A DNA stretch of 64,000 bases from positions 3,224,001-3,288,000 of the forward strand of contig BRXU01000001.1 of NCBI GenBank assembly GCA_030267565.1, in the 5' to 3' direction. A program made the position numbers and the translations under genes. This DNA is from Pleodorina starrii (Eukaryota > Chlorophyta > Chlorophyceae > Chlamydomonadales > Volvocaceae). Positions within the stretch are counted from its first letter, which is position 1. The number at the start of each line of letters is the position of its first letter. The notes below the pieces were generated by a model. It was not told the origin of the DNA, ran no database searches, and saw nothing but the letters and a program-made list of their open reading frames with translations. Below, piece by piece: positions 11,301 through 24,205 of the stretch.

Positions 11301-14300
11301 GGCGCACGCGCAACGCCCATCCACCCGTTGGCGACCTCGGTGGGAGGACGTGGCTAGCTGAGAGAGGCGATCAAAGCGCCAACAAGCCCACTCAGGCCCG
11401 CTAGCCGCCCACGCAGTCACCCGCCCACTGCCACCCCGCCCACTGCCACGCAACTCACCTGAATGGCTTGGGCAGGCAGTGCATGGACGCCGCCGGCAGC
11501 ACCCCCATGAGCTGGTTGAAGGGCGAGAAGGGCTGCCCCAGCTCGAACTCCATGGGGAAGGACGTCAGGTTGACTAGGTCGGAGGCGAAGGGCGCGTAGT
11601 GGAAGGGGTAGAACCTGCGGGCGGCGAGGGAACGGAAGGGGCAGGGAAAAGACAGCTTGAGACGTGGGGCAGGATGACGCCAAAGCAGCACACGCACACG
11701 CAGACACACGTTCCTTGGGTACTTGTGGCCCATCTAACCCGGCCAGGCTATCGGAGCGTCCTGGAATCACGCCGTAAGTCATGCAGCCACAAGAACAACA
11801 ACGGGACCGCCCTGGCCCTCGCCCTGGCCCTTCCTCGGGCGGGTCTCACCAGCGCCAGCTGGCCACTCCCTCGTAGTAGTACTTCATGACCCAGCACAGC
11901 CCCTCCGTGTAGGCCTGCACGATGGACTGCAGGATGCGCTGCTGGCCGGGGCCCGTCGGCACCTTGAGCTTCTCGTGGTAGTACCTGCACGATAGCAAGC
12001 AAGGCAGGCGCGCACGCAATCAAGGCGGCGCGGGAGCGGCGCGGCGCGGCACGGCGGGGGCACAGGAGCTCCATCGGCCTGCTGGCGTCCGTCCGAATGT
12101 GGAAAAGGACAACCCCAAAGGATAGCCGTGTTGCCATGATGCATGCCCGCCGCGGAAGCACCCGTGGTGATGGCGCCGCGTGGTGTTAAGACGTAAGGAC
12201 GGTGGGATCGCGCGGCCTGAGGGCCCCGAGTGCCGCGTCCCTTTCCGGATCCCTGAAGCCGGGGGCACCTGTCCCTGTCCCGGTGCCTCCTCCCCTGCCG
12301 CTCGCTCCCAGCTGCCGCACCTGTCCTTCCACCCCTCCTCCCCTAGCCGGATCTTCTCCTCGTCCACCATCATTTCGTCGAAGCGGTCGCTGCGCTCCTT
12401 CATCATCTCCTCCAGCCGCTCCTTCATGTCCTTGGCGGCGGCGGCAGCGGCGGCGGGGTCCACCTGCGGGCGGAGGCAGGCCAGCAGTGTGGGGAGAGGC
12501 GGTATTCGGTACGCGCTGCTTGGTTGCCGGGGGAAGGGGACACGGCTTAATGCGATGGATGTATGGAGCAGGGCATGAGGTGGAGCACAGGAAAGCGCCT
12601 ACGGACAAGCTCCTTGACGTGCCAACCTAGCTTACCACGCCCTCTCTTCCAATGCGCATGCTCCATTGCTTTCAATTCGTTCCGCGCAATCACGCGTAAG
12701 CTCTCATGTCCTTCTTCTCCTCCAATCCCAGAGCACTCACGCCCATCTCTCTCCCCCCGAAGTCCTGCTTACCTCGATCTCGCTCTCCTCCTCCGGGCCC
12801 ACGTGCCCCGCCAACACGTCCAGCGCCTCCTCCTCCGAAACCTCCACACCCTCCGCCTCCTCGCCACCGCCGCCTTCCTTGCCGCCCGCCTCCAGCATCG
12901 CCCGGCCGTCCAAGTCGTCGGGCCGCACCGCCATGTTCTGCAGCTCCGAAAACGACCAATCCGCTGTGCCGTCAGCCTCTCCCACCGGCTCCGGAGCCGC
13001 CGCGCCCGCCTCCGTCACCGCTCCCGCTGCTGCCACCGGCTCTGCTGTCGACACGTCCGCGTCGCCCGTGAGCCGCCGCCGCTGCTGCGCCGGCACCTCC
13101 GCCGCCTCTTGCTCCGAGTCCGCCTTAGTGGCGGCGGCTTCGGCCGCCGCTGGCGCTGACGCCGGCGTCGCGGCGGGGGCGCCCTTTTTCCCTGCAGCCA
13201 TGCGCTCTCTGAGTCGCTGCGCCGCGGACTTGTTGGCGTCTGGGTCGTCCATGGTCCGCAGCGGCGGGACGGGGCCGGAAGGCGGCCCGGGGAGGGGCGC
13301 ACCTGCGGGCACGTCCTTGCCAGCTGCGGGACAATTGGGGAGGTGGGGCAGCCAACGGAGTCAGCCAGGTTAGGGCAAAAGGGGAAAACAGCTGCAAAGC
13401 GAGGGGCACTCTTAGGGCCGCTGCTGCTGCTACGGCTGCTGCGGCTGCATGCATCGAACTTCGAACAGTCCGGGCGGAAGAAGATGCGTGATCATTGAAG
13501 AAAAGACAATGGTGTGGGAGGATGAGAAGCATGAAACAGCTTCACGACGGACTTCACGAAACAGCATCGCTGAACGCCAGGACGCTGAACCGCTATGAAC
13601 ATCGGCCCAACATCGGCCTTCTTTGCCGCCTTCTTTCCTCGAGGGCCCGCCATTCTGTTTTCTGGCCAATGAATATGCTCGTCACGTGACCCTGCCGGCA
13701 CTCTTTCGTGGACTCGTCATTCTCTTTCTTTGGCAACTACACGCAAAACTATTTGACGCGGAAAAAACGCATCCACGGTCCCTCTCTCCCTCCCCTTACT
13801 TGCAAACAACGGCGCCCTCCGCGGCTTCGAGCCGTCCGCCTCCCCCGCCCCGTGCCCGTTGCCGGCCGCCTCCGCGCCATTCTGCTGCTGTCGTTGCCGC
13901 CACGACTCCTTGCGCGCCGCCGCCTGTGCCTCATGCTCCGCCGCCACCTGCTCCCGGCCCAGCGGCTTCATGTGGCCCGTCGCTACCTCGCGAGCCACGT
14001 GTCGGGACGACGGCGCCGCGTCGCTGGCGCTAAACTTGCGCTTGTGCGCCCGGGCGCGGTCCTCCTACGTTTGCCAACAATGCAGGGTGCGAACCGTAGG
14101 GGGGGGATCAGCACGGTACAGCGACCGCTAGGGATATGCACTGAACGAGAGGAGGCGCGGCGGGACACCGAGCACGCGCGCTCATGGGTAAGGGCGCCAA
14201 CATTCAGCGCACCGTGCGGTGGCCTGGCGTAACCCTCCCCCCAGCCCTTGATCCCACCTCCATCCCAGCCCGCACCCACACCCGCAGCCCCTTCCAACGA

Positions 14301-17300
14301 CCTCTCCCTCGCCTTCCCTCCCTCCTTCGCTCCCTCCGTTCCCCAAGCAGCCAAGCATCCCTATACTCCCCTCCGCCCCAAGCCGCCATCCCCATTCCGC
14401 CTCACCGCCTTCTGTCGCGCCAGTCGCTCCTTCTGTCGGCGCAGCTCCCGCATGCGCTTCGAAAAGATGGCGTCCTCGAACGCGCCGATCTTCCGGATGA
14501 ACGCCTCCACTCGGCCCAGGTCCACGTTCGCTCCGTGCACCAGGTAGCCGCCCAGGGTGGGCAGCTCCTGCCGGTACACGCGCATCAGCAACTCGATGGC
14601 GCCCTCCCTGGACGTGAGGGAGAAGGGAGGCGGGGCAGCGGGTGGCGGGGAGAAAACAGGGCAGGAGCGGCCAGGGCAGCGACGAAGAAGTAGGGCGATG
14701 TGTAGGGCGCGGCAGCGGAAAACTTGGACTCGAGGAGAGATATCGGGTGGCTGGGTGAGGGCCTCGCACTACCCCAGCCCAGCGCCCATTTCCTCCCTGT
14801 GCGCCCGGAAGAGCACTCTCGCCGCGGAGGCGGCCCGTGGGAGGGCAGGCAAGGAAAGCGGCAGCGGGCACGGAAAGGCCGCCCCAAGTCCTTGCCAATA
14901 AAAACTCCCCCTCTGTCGCTCGCTTTGTCGGTCGCTCGCTCGCTTTGCCGCGCGCCCGCTCGCTTTGCCGCTGGCTCTCTTGCCTGATCTCCAGCGTGGG
15001 CATGTGCGGCAGGAAGTCGTTGCCGCAGAAGAAGCACATGAACACAAAGTCGTCGAACACGCGCTCCTGGTCGAAGGGGAAGGGCAGCCCCGGCACCTTG
15101 AGCTCCAGCGCCAGGTACTCCCGGAGCACTGACACCAGCAGAAACTGGAACGGCTTGCGGGCCACCTGCAAGTCGGGCAGCAAGTCAGAAGTTGCGGGGG
15201 GGGAGGAGGAGGTGAGAGAGCAGGCGCTGTTGTGCGGCAGACCGAGGGCGGAGGACGGGCGCAATCGGACGGTCCGCATTGGCAGGCTGGTCGGTTGACA
15301 GGGTGAGGCGACGGACGGAGGATCACGGGGCGGGAGGGAGGAGCGTGCCACTCACGGACCATTGGAACCCCCGAACCCATGTAACGAACCCCCGGCCCGG
15401 TTGGCCCGGTCCCAGGGGCCCTGCATTCGGGGGGCTGCAGCCGCACGGCCCATCAACGTCAGCACGTGACCTGCCGCCGGATCAGATGGCCGCTCTCTCA
15501 CACGTGTGGCGGCCTCTTCGACCAGCCGCCAAGTCGGGGACGCCATCCGAGCCCCACACTCAGAAGCGGCCGCGTCCGGGCACTCGCCCGCCCCCTCGCT
15601 TGCTGCCTTGCTAACCTGCGCCTTGCGCTCCTCCTTCACCGGCTCCGGCGCGTTGGGGTCGTTGCGCGAGTACATCTGTGCGCGCATCTGCTCCTTCTGG
15701 TCCTGCAGGGGCGAGTGGGTCCCAACGGGGTGTCCAGGGGTCCCCAGGCCGACAAAAGGGAGCTGCGTTAGCTGAGGAGAGGAGAATGACGAACGCCGAC
15801 CCACCGCCGCGACATGGGACTACTGCCGCTTTTGCGAGGGCGGCCCTGCCCCACCGCGGGCCCTGCCCATCCTCAGGTCATCTGATCGGCGCCGTCAACG
15901 CCTCGCTCCCCCAGCCCCCCGCGTCACAGGCAACTTCCTAGCCGTCCCAGTTGCCCCGTGCTACCGCCGCCGGCCCAACGTTGTCAGCGCCACCACGCCC
16001 GCTCGCGTGCCGCACCCACTCGCCCGTCCCCTTCCCCTCCTCCTCCCCCATGCCCGTGCAGCCCTCCCTGCGCCGCCGCCTCGCCCCACCTGGGGGGCCA
16101 CGTTGAAGACGACCTCTCGGAGGATGGCAAAGTGCGGCTCGTGTGTGGCGAGCGCCAACATGATGAGATCGGCATCCAGGCCGTACACGCAGTGCCGCGT
16201 GTTGGCGTTCCAGCCGGGCAGCCCGCGCTGCTCGCGGACAAAGGCCATGGCCTTGTGCTCGCCCTCGCCGGGCACGTTGCTGTCAGACAGGACCACCTGA
16301 CAAGCGCGTGACGGCAAGAGGAAGGAGCAGGCGGGAGGAGCGGGTGTGGGGGGCGGCCAGGACACGAGGTCCAGGGCTTCACCAAACGGTGGACGGGCCG
16401 CGCTGGGTTTCTCCATGGGCTTGCCTGTGCATCTCCGTTTCTTGCATCTCCGTGAGCCCCAGGCCCGTTCGAGAGCAAGACACATGTTCTTCAATTGTTA
16501 TTTGTCATTTCTGCTTCCCAGGGCCTTGCCACCCGCCAGGGCGGCCCAACGCAGCTTCGGCCCCACGCACCTCCAGCCCCCTCCAGCCGGGATCGTTGTT
16601 GAGGCGCAGGTGCACGTAGTATTGCAGCGCGATGCTGAGGCGATGCATGAAGGGGGTGCCGGGCGTGATGGTGTTGCTGTCCCACGTCTCAGTCTTCTCC
16701 TTCTTGGGAACCTACAAGGGGGGAGGGGGGCGGGGAGAGGTCGCGACGAGGCCGGTGGCGCTGGAGGCGGTGGCGAGGGAGCGGCAATGAAGGGGCTGGC
16801 AAGGCACTGGATGGTCTTTGCGCCCTCAGCAGCTTTGGTTGCAAGCTGCTGCACTGTGACCGTATACGGCCCCCTTAATTATGAGCCACGACCGCCTCCA
16901 CTAGCACCGGGCGGAAGGGATGGGCTTCCTGTAAGAAGCTTTCGTTCGCCGGCGTTATGCCCAGACCCTGCGGCCGCGTCTATGTGGCGCACGCCTAGCA
17001 CCTCCGTAAAGCTTCCACCCGCCCCGTCCCCGCAGACCACAACCCAGGCCACCATAGCCTACACCTGTAGTCCAACTCCCTTGAATTAGTCCCTTGCTGC
17101 CCCTTGCTGTCCAGCCGTTCCAAAGTGTAACTCCCACTCCCCAAGACCCAACCTGACCCAACCCCCAAAACACCCTTCCCGTCCCGCTGCACAACCTTGA
17201 TGCCCTGCGCCTCAAACTCCTGCCGCAGCCGCTCCTCCTCCCGCTCCTTCTCTTCCGTGTCCTGCGCCGCGCGGAAGCGGCGGCTGCGCTGCTGGTTCAT

Positions 17301-18954
17301 CTTGGCGCGGGGAGCCACGCCGTCTGCGTGCAGGTGACGGAGGCAGAAAGTTAGGGCTGGAGCAGCCGGATCAACCTCAGCACGTGTGGGTACGTTATCA
17401 GAGGTGATGCCGTGGCGTAGAGCCCCGGGCGGTGCAGCAGGGCCGTGGGGCAACAAGGACGGGCCAGGCGGGTTGAAGTCCGCACGCGTATGCGGACACA
17501 GTGGCGCATGCACTTGTTTGCAAGGCATGCGGCATCCGAACGCGACACGCAGTGACCCGCCAGTCGCCGCCAGGTTTCCCGGCTCTCAAACGCAGCAACA
17601 TGTAGGGCGTGGCACTATCAACAAGCCCAGGGGCGGACACGCAAGTGGCCTGCTGGAACCTGGAAGGCAGACAGGCAGGCTGGCAGGGTTAACCCACCAA
17701 TGGCCATGAAGAGCACCCGGCGGGGGCGCACGATGGAGAAGAGGCGGTCAATGTAGTCAAAGATGTTCTGGAAGACCTCCGCCTCCGTGGTGGGAGCGGG
17801 CTGAGGGCGGGGGTGGGCGAGACGCGGCGTGGCGGGGCGGGGTTAGCTACGCGGCTGGGCGGGCAGGGCAGACTGGATGGGCTGGGGTGCTGAGGGTGAT
17901 CTGGGCGGGGTTGGACACACACGCTGCTGGGCGAGGATGGCAGGGCATGATGAGCTCAGCTGGGCCGGGCTGCGGTTGAGGCGGTTGAATTGCACCGCAT
18001 TGTGATGGCGAGGACCGTGCGGCGTCGCGAGAGCCCGAGAGGTCGCTGCAGGGATGCCCGTCCTAACAACCACAGCGGCCGTCCGCCTCAAGACCCCCCC
18101 CACTCATGCAGCCGCCTAAACATCTCGCCACACCGGTCACACGCACGCGTATCCAGGCTGGGGCTTTCGTTACGACGCGGGAAACATGTGTGCGCAGGCG
18201 GCTTACCCTGTCCTCGGGGTGGAAGCAGGGGTGGATGATGCCGTTCATGTCCTGCGGTACCGGGCGCGAGCACCAGATTGGGAGGGTACATTCTTCGATA
18301 TGGACCTGGGAGTCTTTCACCGCAGCAGTTGGACACAACAAGGACTCCATCAAAGATTGGGGTCAGGTCCACGGGAGTCACCCGCCCCGGCCGCGTGGCC
18401 TGTGCTGCGGACCAGCTGACCCTGATGAGGTTGGGCCCAACGGCTCAGCCGGCAAATGGTGCCAGCGCAAGGCTCGTGTGTTAGTTGAGGGGCGATACGG
18501 GGTTCCAGGGGGGCCAGGGGGGATTCCAATTGGTTTAACGCGGGCTTGCGCTGACCACGCACCAGGTAGAGATTGTCAAACTCCAACCCATTGGGGTTTG
18601 GCTTGGACGTGTCCACTGGCACCTCCACATCTCCCACCAACTCCGGGAACTCCTCGATGCAATCTTTCACGATCTTTGGATACCTGCATTGCGTGCATCG
18701 CAACGGGGGCAAAGAGTCGTGGGCCCATCACTCAACGGTCAAGCCCCCACATCAACGCCCGGACAAATTCCCACACGCCGCTAAAATAGTTGACGCATAG
18801 TTTCGGCAGCCTGCTAGATATGACCTGATCGTAAGCCGGAGAAAGACATAAGGGCGCTACAGGAAGTTCCCGCCGTCAGCCGCCCTCACAGCGAACGCAG
18901 CCACGGACACGCTTACTTTTGGCTCAGCCATCGGTAGAAAGCCGGAACACCCAT
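8383..18954 (-). CDS. XRN: 5'-3' exoribonuclease, XRN2/Rat1-XRN4 type
   Basis: Processive 5'-3' RNA decay enzyme. Twenty exons join in phase: 18954-18917, 18683-18563, 18251-18207, 17800-17698, 17323-17193, 16711-16571, 16296-16090, 15702-15616, 15165-14984, 14607-14406, 14064-13800, 13323-12773, 12463-12321, 11984-11850, 11614-11459, 11283-11193, 10838-10646, 10343-10230, 9848-9712, 9267-8383, giving about 1308 residues. The start [13 protein letters not shown] is the family N-terminus. Active-site acidic motifs are all present: FDNLYLDMNG (about 48-57), [15 protein letters not shown] (101-115), NVPGEGEH (200-207), GLDADL (232-237) and CGNDFLPH (338-345). I do not see the CCHC zinc knuckle of plant XRNs: NVAPQ joins directly to DQKEQMRAQ. 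An Ala/Glu-rich insert (about 470-690) and a roughly 290-residue Gly/Tyr/Pro/Gln tail flank the second conserved region. Intron 9 has a GC donor. Whether it acts in nucleus or cytoplasm is not decided by sequence. Confidence 0.95.
10127..10210. repeat. 28-bp tandem repeat in XRN intron 18
   Basis: Three direct units of about 28 bp (ctccggcctatacgtgg and variants) start at 10127, 10155 and 10183, between XRN exons 18 and 19. Copy A has a single unit at about 3434-3462, so the array expanded, or contracted in A, after the duplication. Confidence 0.8.
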
Positions 18955-19512
18955 AGCGCCCCAAGGTCAACCTTCTCGGAAACTCAGCAAAGCAACGTAA
19001 GCCAAACACGTGGTTTAAAGCCGACGAAAAACGTTCAATATATACTACTAAGGGACATAACTTCAGATTGAACGAACGTTTGCATCGTAAGCTTTCGTGT
19101 TCGGAACTACTAATACTCTCGCTAACAAATACTCGGAACCCGAAACAGCAAAGGCAGCTTTACAAGCCAGTTGTCAGGGGTGACCCTAGCGTTTCAAAAA
19201 TGTACAAGCCTCGACTCCGCACACCACGATCGAGTTGAGTTGGGTTGACAGGCGGGTCTCGTTTGTGTGCCCGTACAGCTTCGGTTGGGACAACCGAAAC
19301 CGTATGGCTGCTTTTCGCTGGGCGGTGAGCCCAAACTAATTGAGGTTGTCACATGTTTGTTTGGACAGGTCCCAAACCCATTGATACAAGTTTGACAGGA
19401 GCGGCTGAGCCAACCTTTTTAAACGTTAAGTTTTTGTGTTGTGGAGACCTTTCGACAGACGGAATTGGAAGTCAAGGCATTTCATTTCCCTTTAGTTTGA
19501 GGGTTTGTAAAA
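18955..19512. promoter_or_regulatory. Shared promoter region of XRN (-) and RFC3 (+)
   Basis: The two start codons are 558 bp apart and point away from each other. The spacer is clearly richer in A/T than the genes around it and contains no open frame of note. It must hold both 5' UTRs and both core promoters. I cannot identify a specific element. Confidence 0.6.
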
Positions 19513-22500
19513 ATGCTTTGGGTAGATAAGGTACGCGCGTTTTCATCCATCTGCGCGCCAAAACAGTCTCAGCAGCCAATTCACCGCTTAAATCTTGTTG
19601 GCACAGTACCGACCACAAACCTTCGACAAGTTCGTCATACATAAGCAGATCGCGGACAACCTTAAGAAGATGGTAGGTGACCCTGCGGCTGGGGGCAGCG
19701 AGGAGGGCGTGTCTGTACGTCCGGGTATCGCTCCACGAACACGCCACCCCGCAGCAACATCAATAGAGACACTAGGCGGGGCATTTGGTTTTGTTGACGC
19801 TGCGCGTCCGGGTCAGCTTTGCTTGGAGTTTAGGGTTTCGCCATCCGCCCGACTCAATAGCACCCCCGCCTCCGAACCGCAGGTTGCGACAGGGGATTTT
19901 CCCCACACGCTATTCTATGGGCCCCCCGGCGCGGGCAAAAAGACGCTGGTCATGGCGCTCCTAAGAGCCATCTACGGGCCCGGAGTGGAGAAGGTGCGCT
20001 TGCTGCTGCCGCCGGGCCCCGCTGCACTTGCCGACGAGGGCGCGTCATCAAGGGGTAAATGTGGAGAGAGGAAGTGCTGGAAGCGTGCGATGCTGGCGCG
20101 TACATCGCAGCCATGCCGGCATTGCCCCTGTGCATGTCCTTAGCGGCAAGGAACGACAATGACCGTGTTGGGCCGCGTGGGGTCAGCGGAGCAGATCAAT
20201 ATTACAACCCGAGGCGACGGCGGGGACTCGCCGACTCGAAAGAGGGGTTGTGGCCTTGCCACACCTGTCGGCTGACCCATCAGGCCACGGCGCTACGGCC
20301 TGACTGGCGTGTCTTGCACACGGCTGCTGCGTCCCCGCGCGATCCATGTTCGGCCTTGGAAACCTCGAAAGCCCCATCCTTAAAAGGAACCCAAATTCCG
20401 ATTCAATCCATGCCGCTCCTGTCCTTCTGCCTGGCGCCTGGGATTCGTGCCTTGCCTGCCTCGCCTCAGGTCCGAGTAGAAACCAAGCCCTGGCAAATAG
20501 AGGTGGGTGCGGCAGCACCCAGGAACCCGGCGCGACGGCGAAGGGCCGCGCAACGGTTCGGGACGCGGTCCTGTGCAGCGCCCAACTGGGTCTTGTGGCT
20601 GGCGCCGTCGGGTCATGGGGGCCGAGACCACGCCCCCACCGTGGGCGGTGGCGAATGGGACGCGTGTCCGGCGTGTTTCTCCTGTTGCGTTGCGATGTGA
20701 TGTGATGTGATGCAGTGGAGGCGCCCCGGTCGTGGTGACCGTGCGTGCTGCTCATGACCTGCAGTCACCCCTTGTCACCACCACTACCACCACGCCTACA
20801 TCCGACCCTCTTACCGCTGTCGGAAGCTCCGAATGCGCTATCCACCGTCCACCCAAATCGCACGGCATCTTCCCCCCAAATCCCCTTAACAACTGTTGAT
20901 TTTTGACGTTGACCGTTGGTGGTTGTGATTCCCCCTGGCAGCTCCCCAGCCGCAAGCTGGAGGTGGAGCTGACGACCATCTCCTCCGCCTACCACCTGGA
21001 GCTCAACCCCAGCGATGTGGGCAACAACGACCGATACGTGGTGCAGGAGATCATCAAGGATATGGCGCGGAATCGACCGCTGGGGGTGGACGGAAACAAG
21101 AGCTACAAGGTGCGGGGCGGGGCGGTCTCTCCCCCTCTCTTGTACCCCCTGTCCTCCGCCCTGGTCGCCTCTTACGGGTACCTGGCTGGCTGGCGGTTCT
21201 TCATCGCCACTGCCCACGTTCCCGTGCCGGCCCCATGCTGCAGGGGAGTATTGCTGGGTTCTGGGTCCGTTCGCTAACGCCGTCTCCTCCTCCGCTGCGG
21301 ATTTCTCTTTATACCCCCCACGCTGCAGATGTTGGTCCTCAACGAGGTGGACCGGCTGAGCAAGGAGGCGCAGCAGGGCCTCCGTCGCACCATGGAGAAG
21401 TACTCGTCCGCCTGCCGCATCATCATGGTCTGCAACAACGTATCCAAGGCGGGTGCAGGGCGGGTTGGTGCAGAGAGGGCGTGCAGAGCTTATGCATGTT
21501 GCAGGGCGGGTGCTGGGCTGTGGCGAACTGCACGCTTCGCCTCAGCCAGTCAGCTTGTCCTGCTTTGACTTTTATCTGTCTCCCCCCCCCGCACACACAC
21601 ACACACACATTCCTCTGCAGGTGATGGACCCCGTGCGGTCGCGGTGCATGTGTGTGCGGGTGGCTGCGCCCAGCGAAGACCAGATGATGGAGGTGCTGGC
21701 GGGGGTGGCCAAGAAGGAGAACCTCATCATGCCACCCGTCTTTGCGGCGCGGCTGGTGGACTACTCGATGCGGAACCTGAGAAGGTGCGCAGAGCGAGCG
21801 CAGTGCCCGCATGCATGCCTGCATGCATGTATGCATGCACGTGCGCGCGCACGCGAGTGTGAGCGGGGAGGTGTCGGGGAGTGAAAATGAAGGCGGCTCG
21901 GTTGGGGGTGTGAAGGGAAGGCGGAGGACAAATGCGGCAACGCGGCACCCGATGGGGCACATGGGACTTGCGCATTGCGGCGCGAGCTATGGCCTTTGGC
22001 ATTTAACGGAACGTTCTGGACACGCGTTCTGGGTACAGCACTCCGGCCGCGCGTCTCGCTGCGCCCGTCCCACGCCGCCGCCACCCGCTGCCAAGTCGCT
22101 GCTTTTCCTATGCTTTACCATTCGCTCGTCCCCACGCTGCCCTCGGCCCGGGCCCCGCCCCCCGCGCCCTCTTTTCCCCGTCTTTTCTTCTTCGGTGCTC
22201 GCCCGCTTTCAGGGCGCTGCTTGCGCTGGAGGTGTGCAAGGTGGAGCGCTACCCCTTCGGCGACGACCAGGAGCCCACCCGGGCGGACTGGGAGCTGTAC
22301 GTTGCGGAGGTGGCGCGGAACATCATGGACGAGCAGTCGCCCAAGCAGCTCTTCGTGGTGAGAACGCGGGGCCGCCAAGGGGTTGGGGGGTTGTCCACGG
22401 ATGGGCCGGAGCCTGTGAACGCCCTTTACTCTGAACAACCACGACGGCCGCCAGGGGTGGGGAGGTAATAAAGATGAGTCCGGAGCGGTGGATCGGAGGC

Positions 22501-23163
22501 GGCGGGGCGTTTAAGAAGCTGTCGCCCCTTCCCATGCGCGTGCATGAGGGTAAGAGGGTCGGCTGCCCCCCTTCCCCATGCTCGTGCACGGGATGGGGAA
22601 GTCCCGGACGCGGTGCGGCGCTGCGCCCTGGCATGGCCTGGCCTGTTGCTGCTGGCCGCCCGGCCCACACGCTCGTGTTTCGAGCGTCCATCCGTTTGTC
22701 TCTCTGTCTGTCCATCCATTCTGTGGCCAGGTTCGCGGCAAGATGTACGAGCTGCTGGCCAACTGTGTGCCGCCGGAGCTGATTATGCGGCAGCTGCTGC
22801 TGGAACTGCTTAAGAAGATGGATGACGAGATCAAGGTGGGTGAGGGGTGAGGGGGTGAGCTGGTATGTCTCTGCTGGCAAGCACGGCTGTGTCCGAGTTC
22901 GCCACCTTCGCCTGCCTTCCATCGCTCTCCGATTTCCCATTTCTTACCCCCTCATTTCGCCCCCACTGCTATGCTATTTCTTTTATGTATTACCGATTTT
23001 ACCGTGCTATCCGTCCGTCCGCCAGGTTGAGGTGGTCCAGCAGGCGGCGCTGTTCGAGCAGCGGCTGCAGGAGGGCGCCAAGGCCATTTTTCACCTGGAG
23101 GCCTTTGTCGCCAAGGTCATGAGCATCGTCAAGAACTACATGGTGTCGTGCGGCATGGCGTGA
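19513..23163 (+). CDS. RFC3: Replication factor C subunit 3 (clamp loader small subunit)
   Basis: AAA+ subunit of the RFC complex that loads PCNA onto primed DNA. It corresponds to human RFC3, in yeast Rfc5. Ten exons join in phase: 19513-19530, 19607-19672, 19883-19993, 20470-20502, 20942-21109, 21329-21448, 21621-21784, 22213-22357, 22731-22835 and 23026-23163. The product is about 355 residues, matching the human length of 356. Seen motifs: N-terminal MLWVDKYRP box, Walker [10 protein letters not shown] (41-49), a non-canonical Walker B LNEVDRL (136-142), sensor/SRC region VRSRC (177-181), and the C-terminal collar with FHLEAFVAK. The 33-nt exon [11 protein letters not shown] is small but needed. 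Intron 6 must use a GC donor (CCAAG|GCGGGT) to keep the conserved SK residues; a GT donor six bases... nine nt upstream in phase would drop three residues. Confidence 0.95.
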
Positions 23164-24205
23164 GACGTGGCTGTCCTCGGGGCGACCGCCGTCGGTAGGT
23201 TCCGGTCGTGCCAGCTAGTCGTTGGTAGTTGGCGCGAGCCGGCAGGCCGTGGAGTGGAGTGGAGCGGTTGGAGCCTTGTCGGGCCAGCTAGTGCGTGTAT
23301 AGCGGCCTGGGCCAGCGCGGCGGTATTGGGGCTGCTGTCTGGATACTAGGGCAGGAGTTCGCGCCCGCGAAGACGGTGCGATTTGGGGGAACGGGGTCAA
23401 AGGCGGGACGGGAAGGTTTGCGGCGGCGACGGGAAAGGCGTTGACGGGAGGAATCGTGGGGAATGGGTCTTGTATTGCCCATCAACGAACGCGGGATGGG
23501 GGACTGGGCAAGTGGTTGGTAGTGTTGTCTTTTACTGAGGGTTACGGACAGGGTGCGGGTTGGCGTGTGGGAGATTAGATGGCCACGAATGGCTTGCGAG
23601 GCCAGCAGGTTTTGTACGGCGGGCGTGCTGCAACGTAGGTTGGACATTTTCTCCCCGTACCCGCCGGGGACACTACGGATTGACGGGGCTGGAGACTTGA
23701 CGATTTGTGACACGTCTTTCGGGGGGCTTACTTGCGGTACAAAGCCACAGGGGCCGCCTTTGGCCGAGTTGGCCTCGCTGACTGGTTGCCTAATGAGGCA
23801 CCTGTCTTGATATTATGCTGCTCATGCAAGAAGCGTAACGAAAAATCTGCGATCTTGCGATCCCACTGTCGTCATTCATCGCATGGCGCTTGGCAAGCGC
23901 TTGGCATGACGTGTGTCCGAACCGCACGGGGAATAACTTTGGGACCCATGGTTCATACATATACGATGCAAAATAAAAATAGAGGGCCAGTCTCTGTGTC
24001 TACACCATCCCAAAGAATATAAGCAGTGCTGCGGAGGGCGCATCCGAGCTCCTGGCTGTCAGCCATCAGCCCATCATCACACCCAGGCACACCAACCACA
24101 CTGATGCCGACTGCTAGGGAGCTAGCAGCACCACAGCAAAACCCCAGACTGTCCCATCCCAGCCCCTGCGAGGCCAGTGGACCCGCGCCGGTTCGCTCGG
24201 CCCTA
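23164..24205. other. Convergent 3' spacer, RFC3 / ELIP
   Basis: About 1 kb between the ends of two converging genes. It presumably carries both 3' UTRs. I see no further gene, repeat or clear TGTAA signal. Confidence 0.5.
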
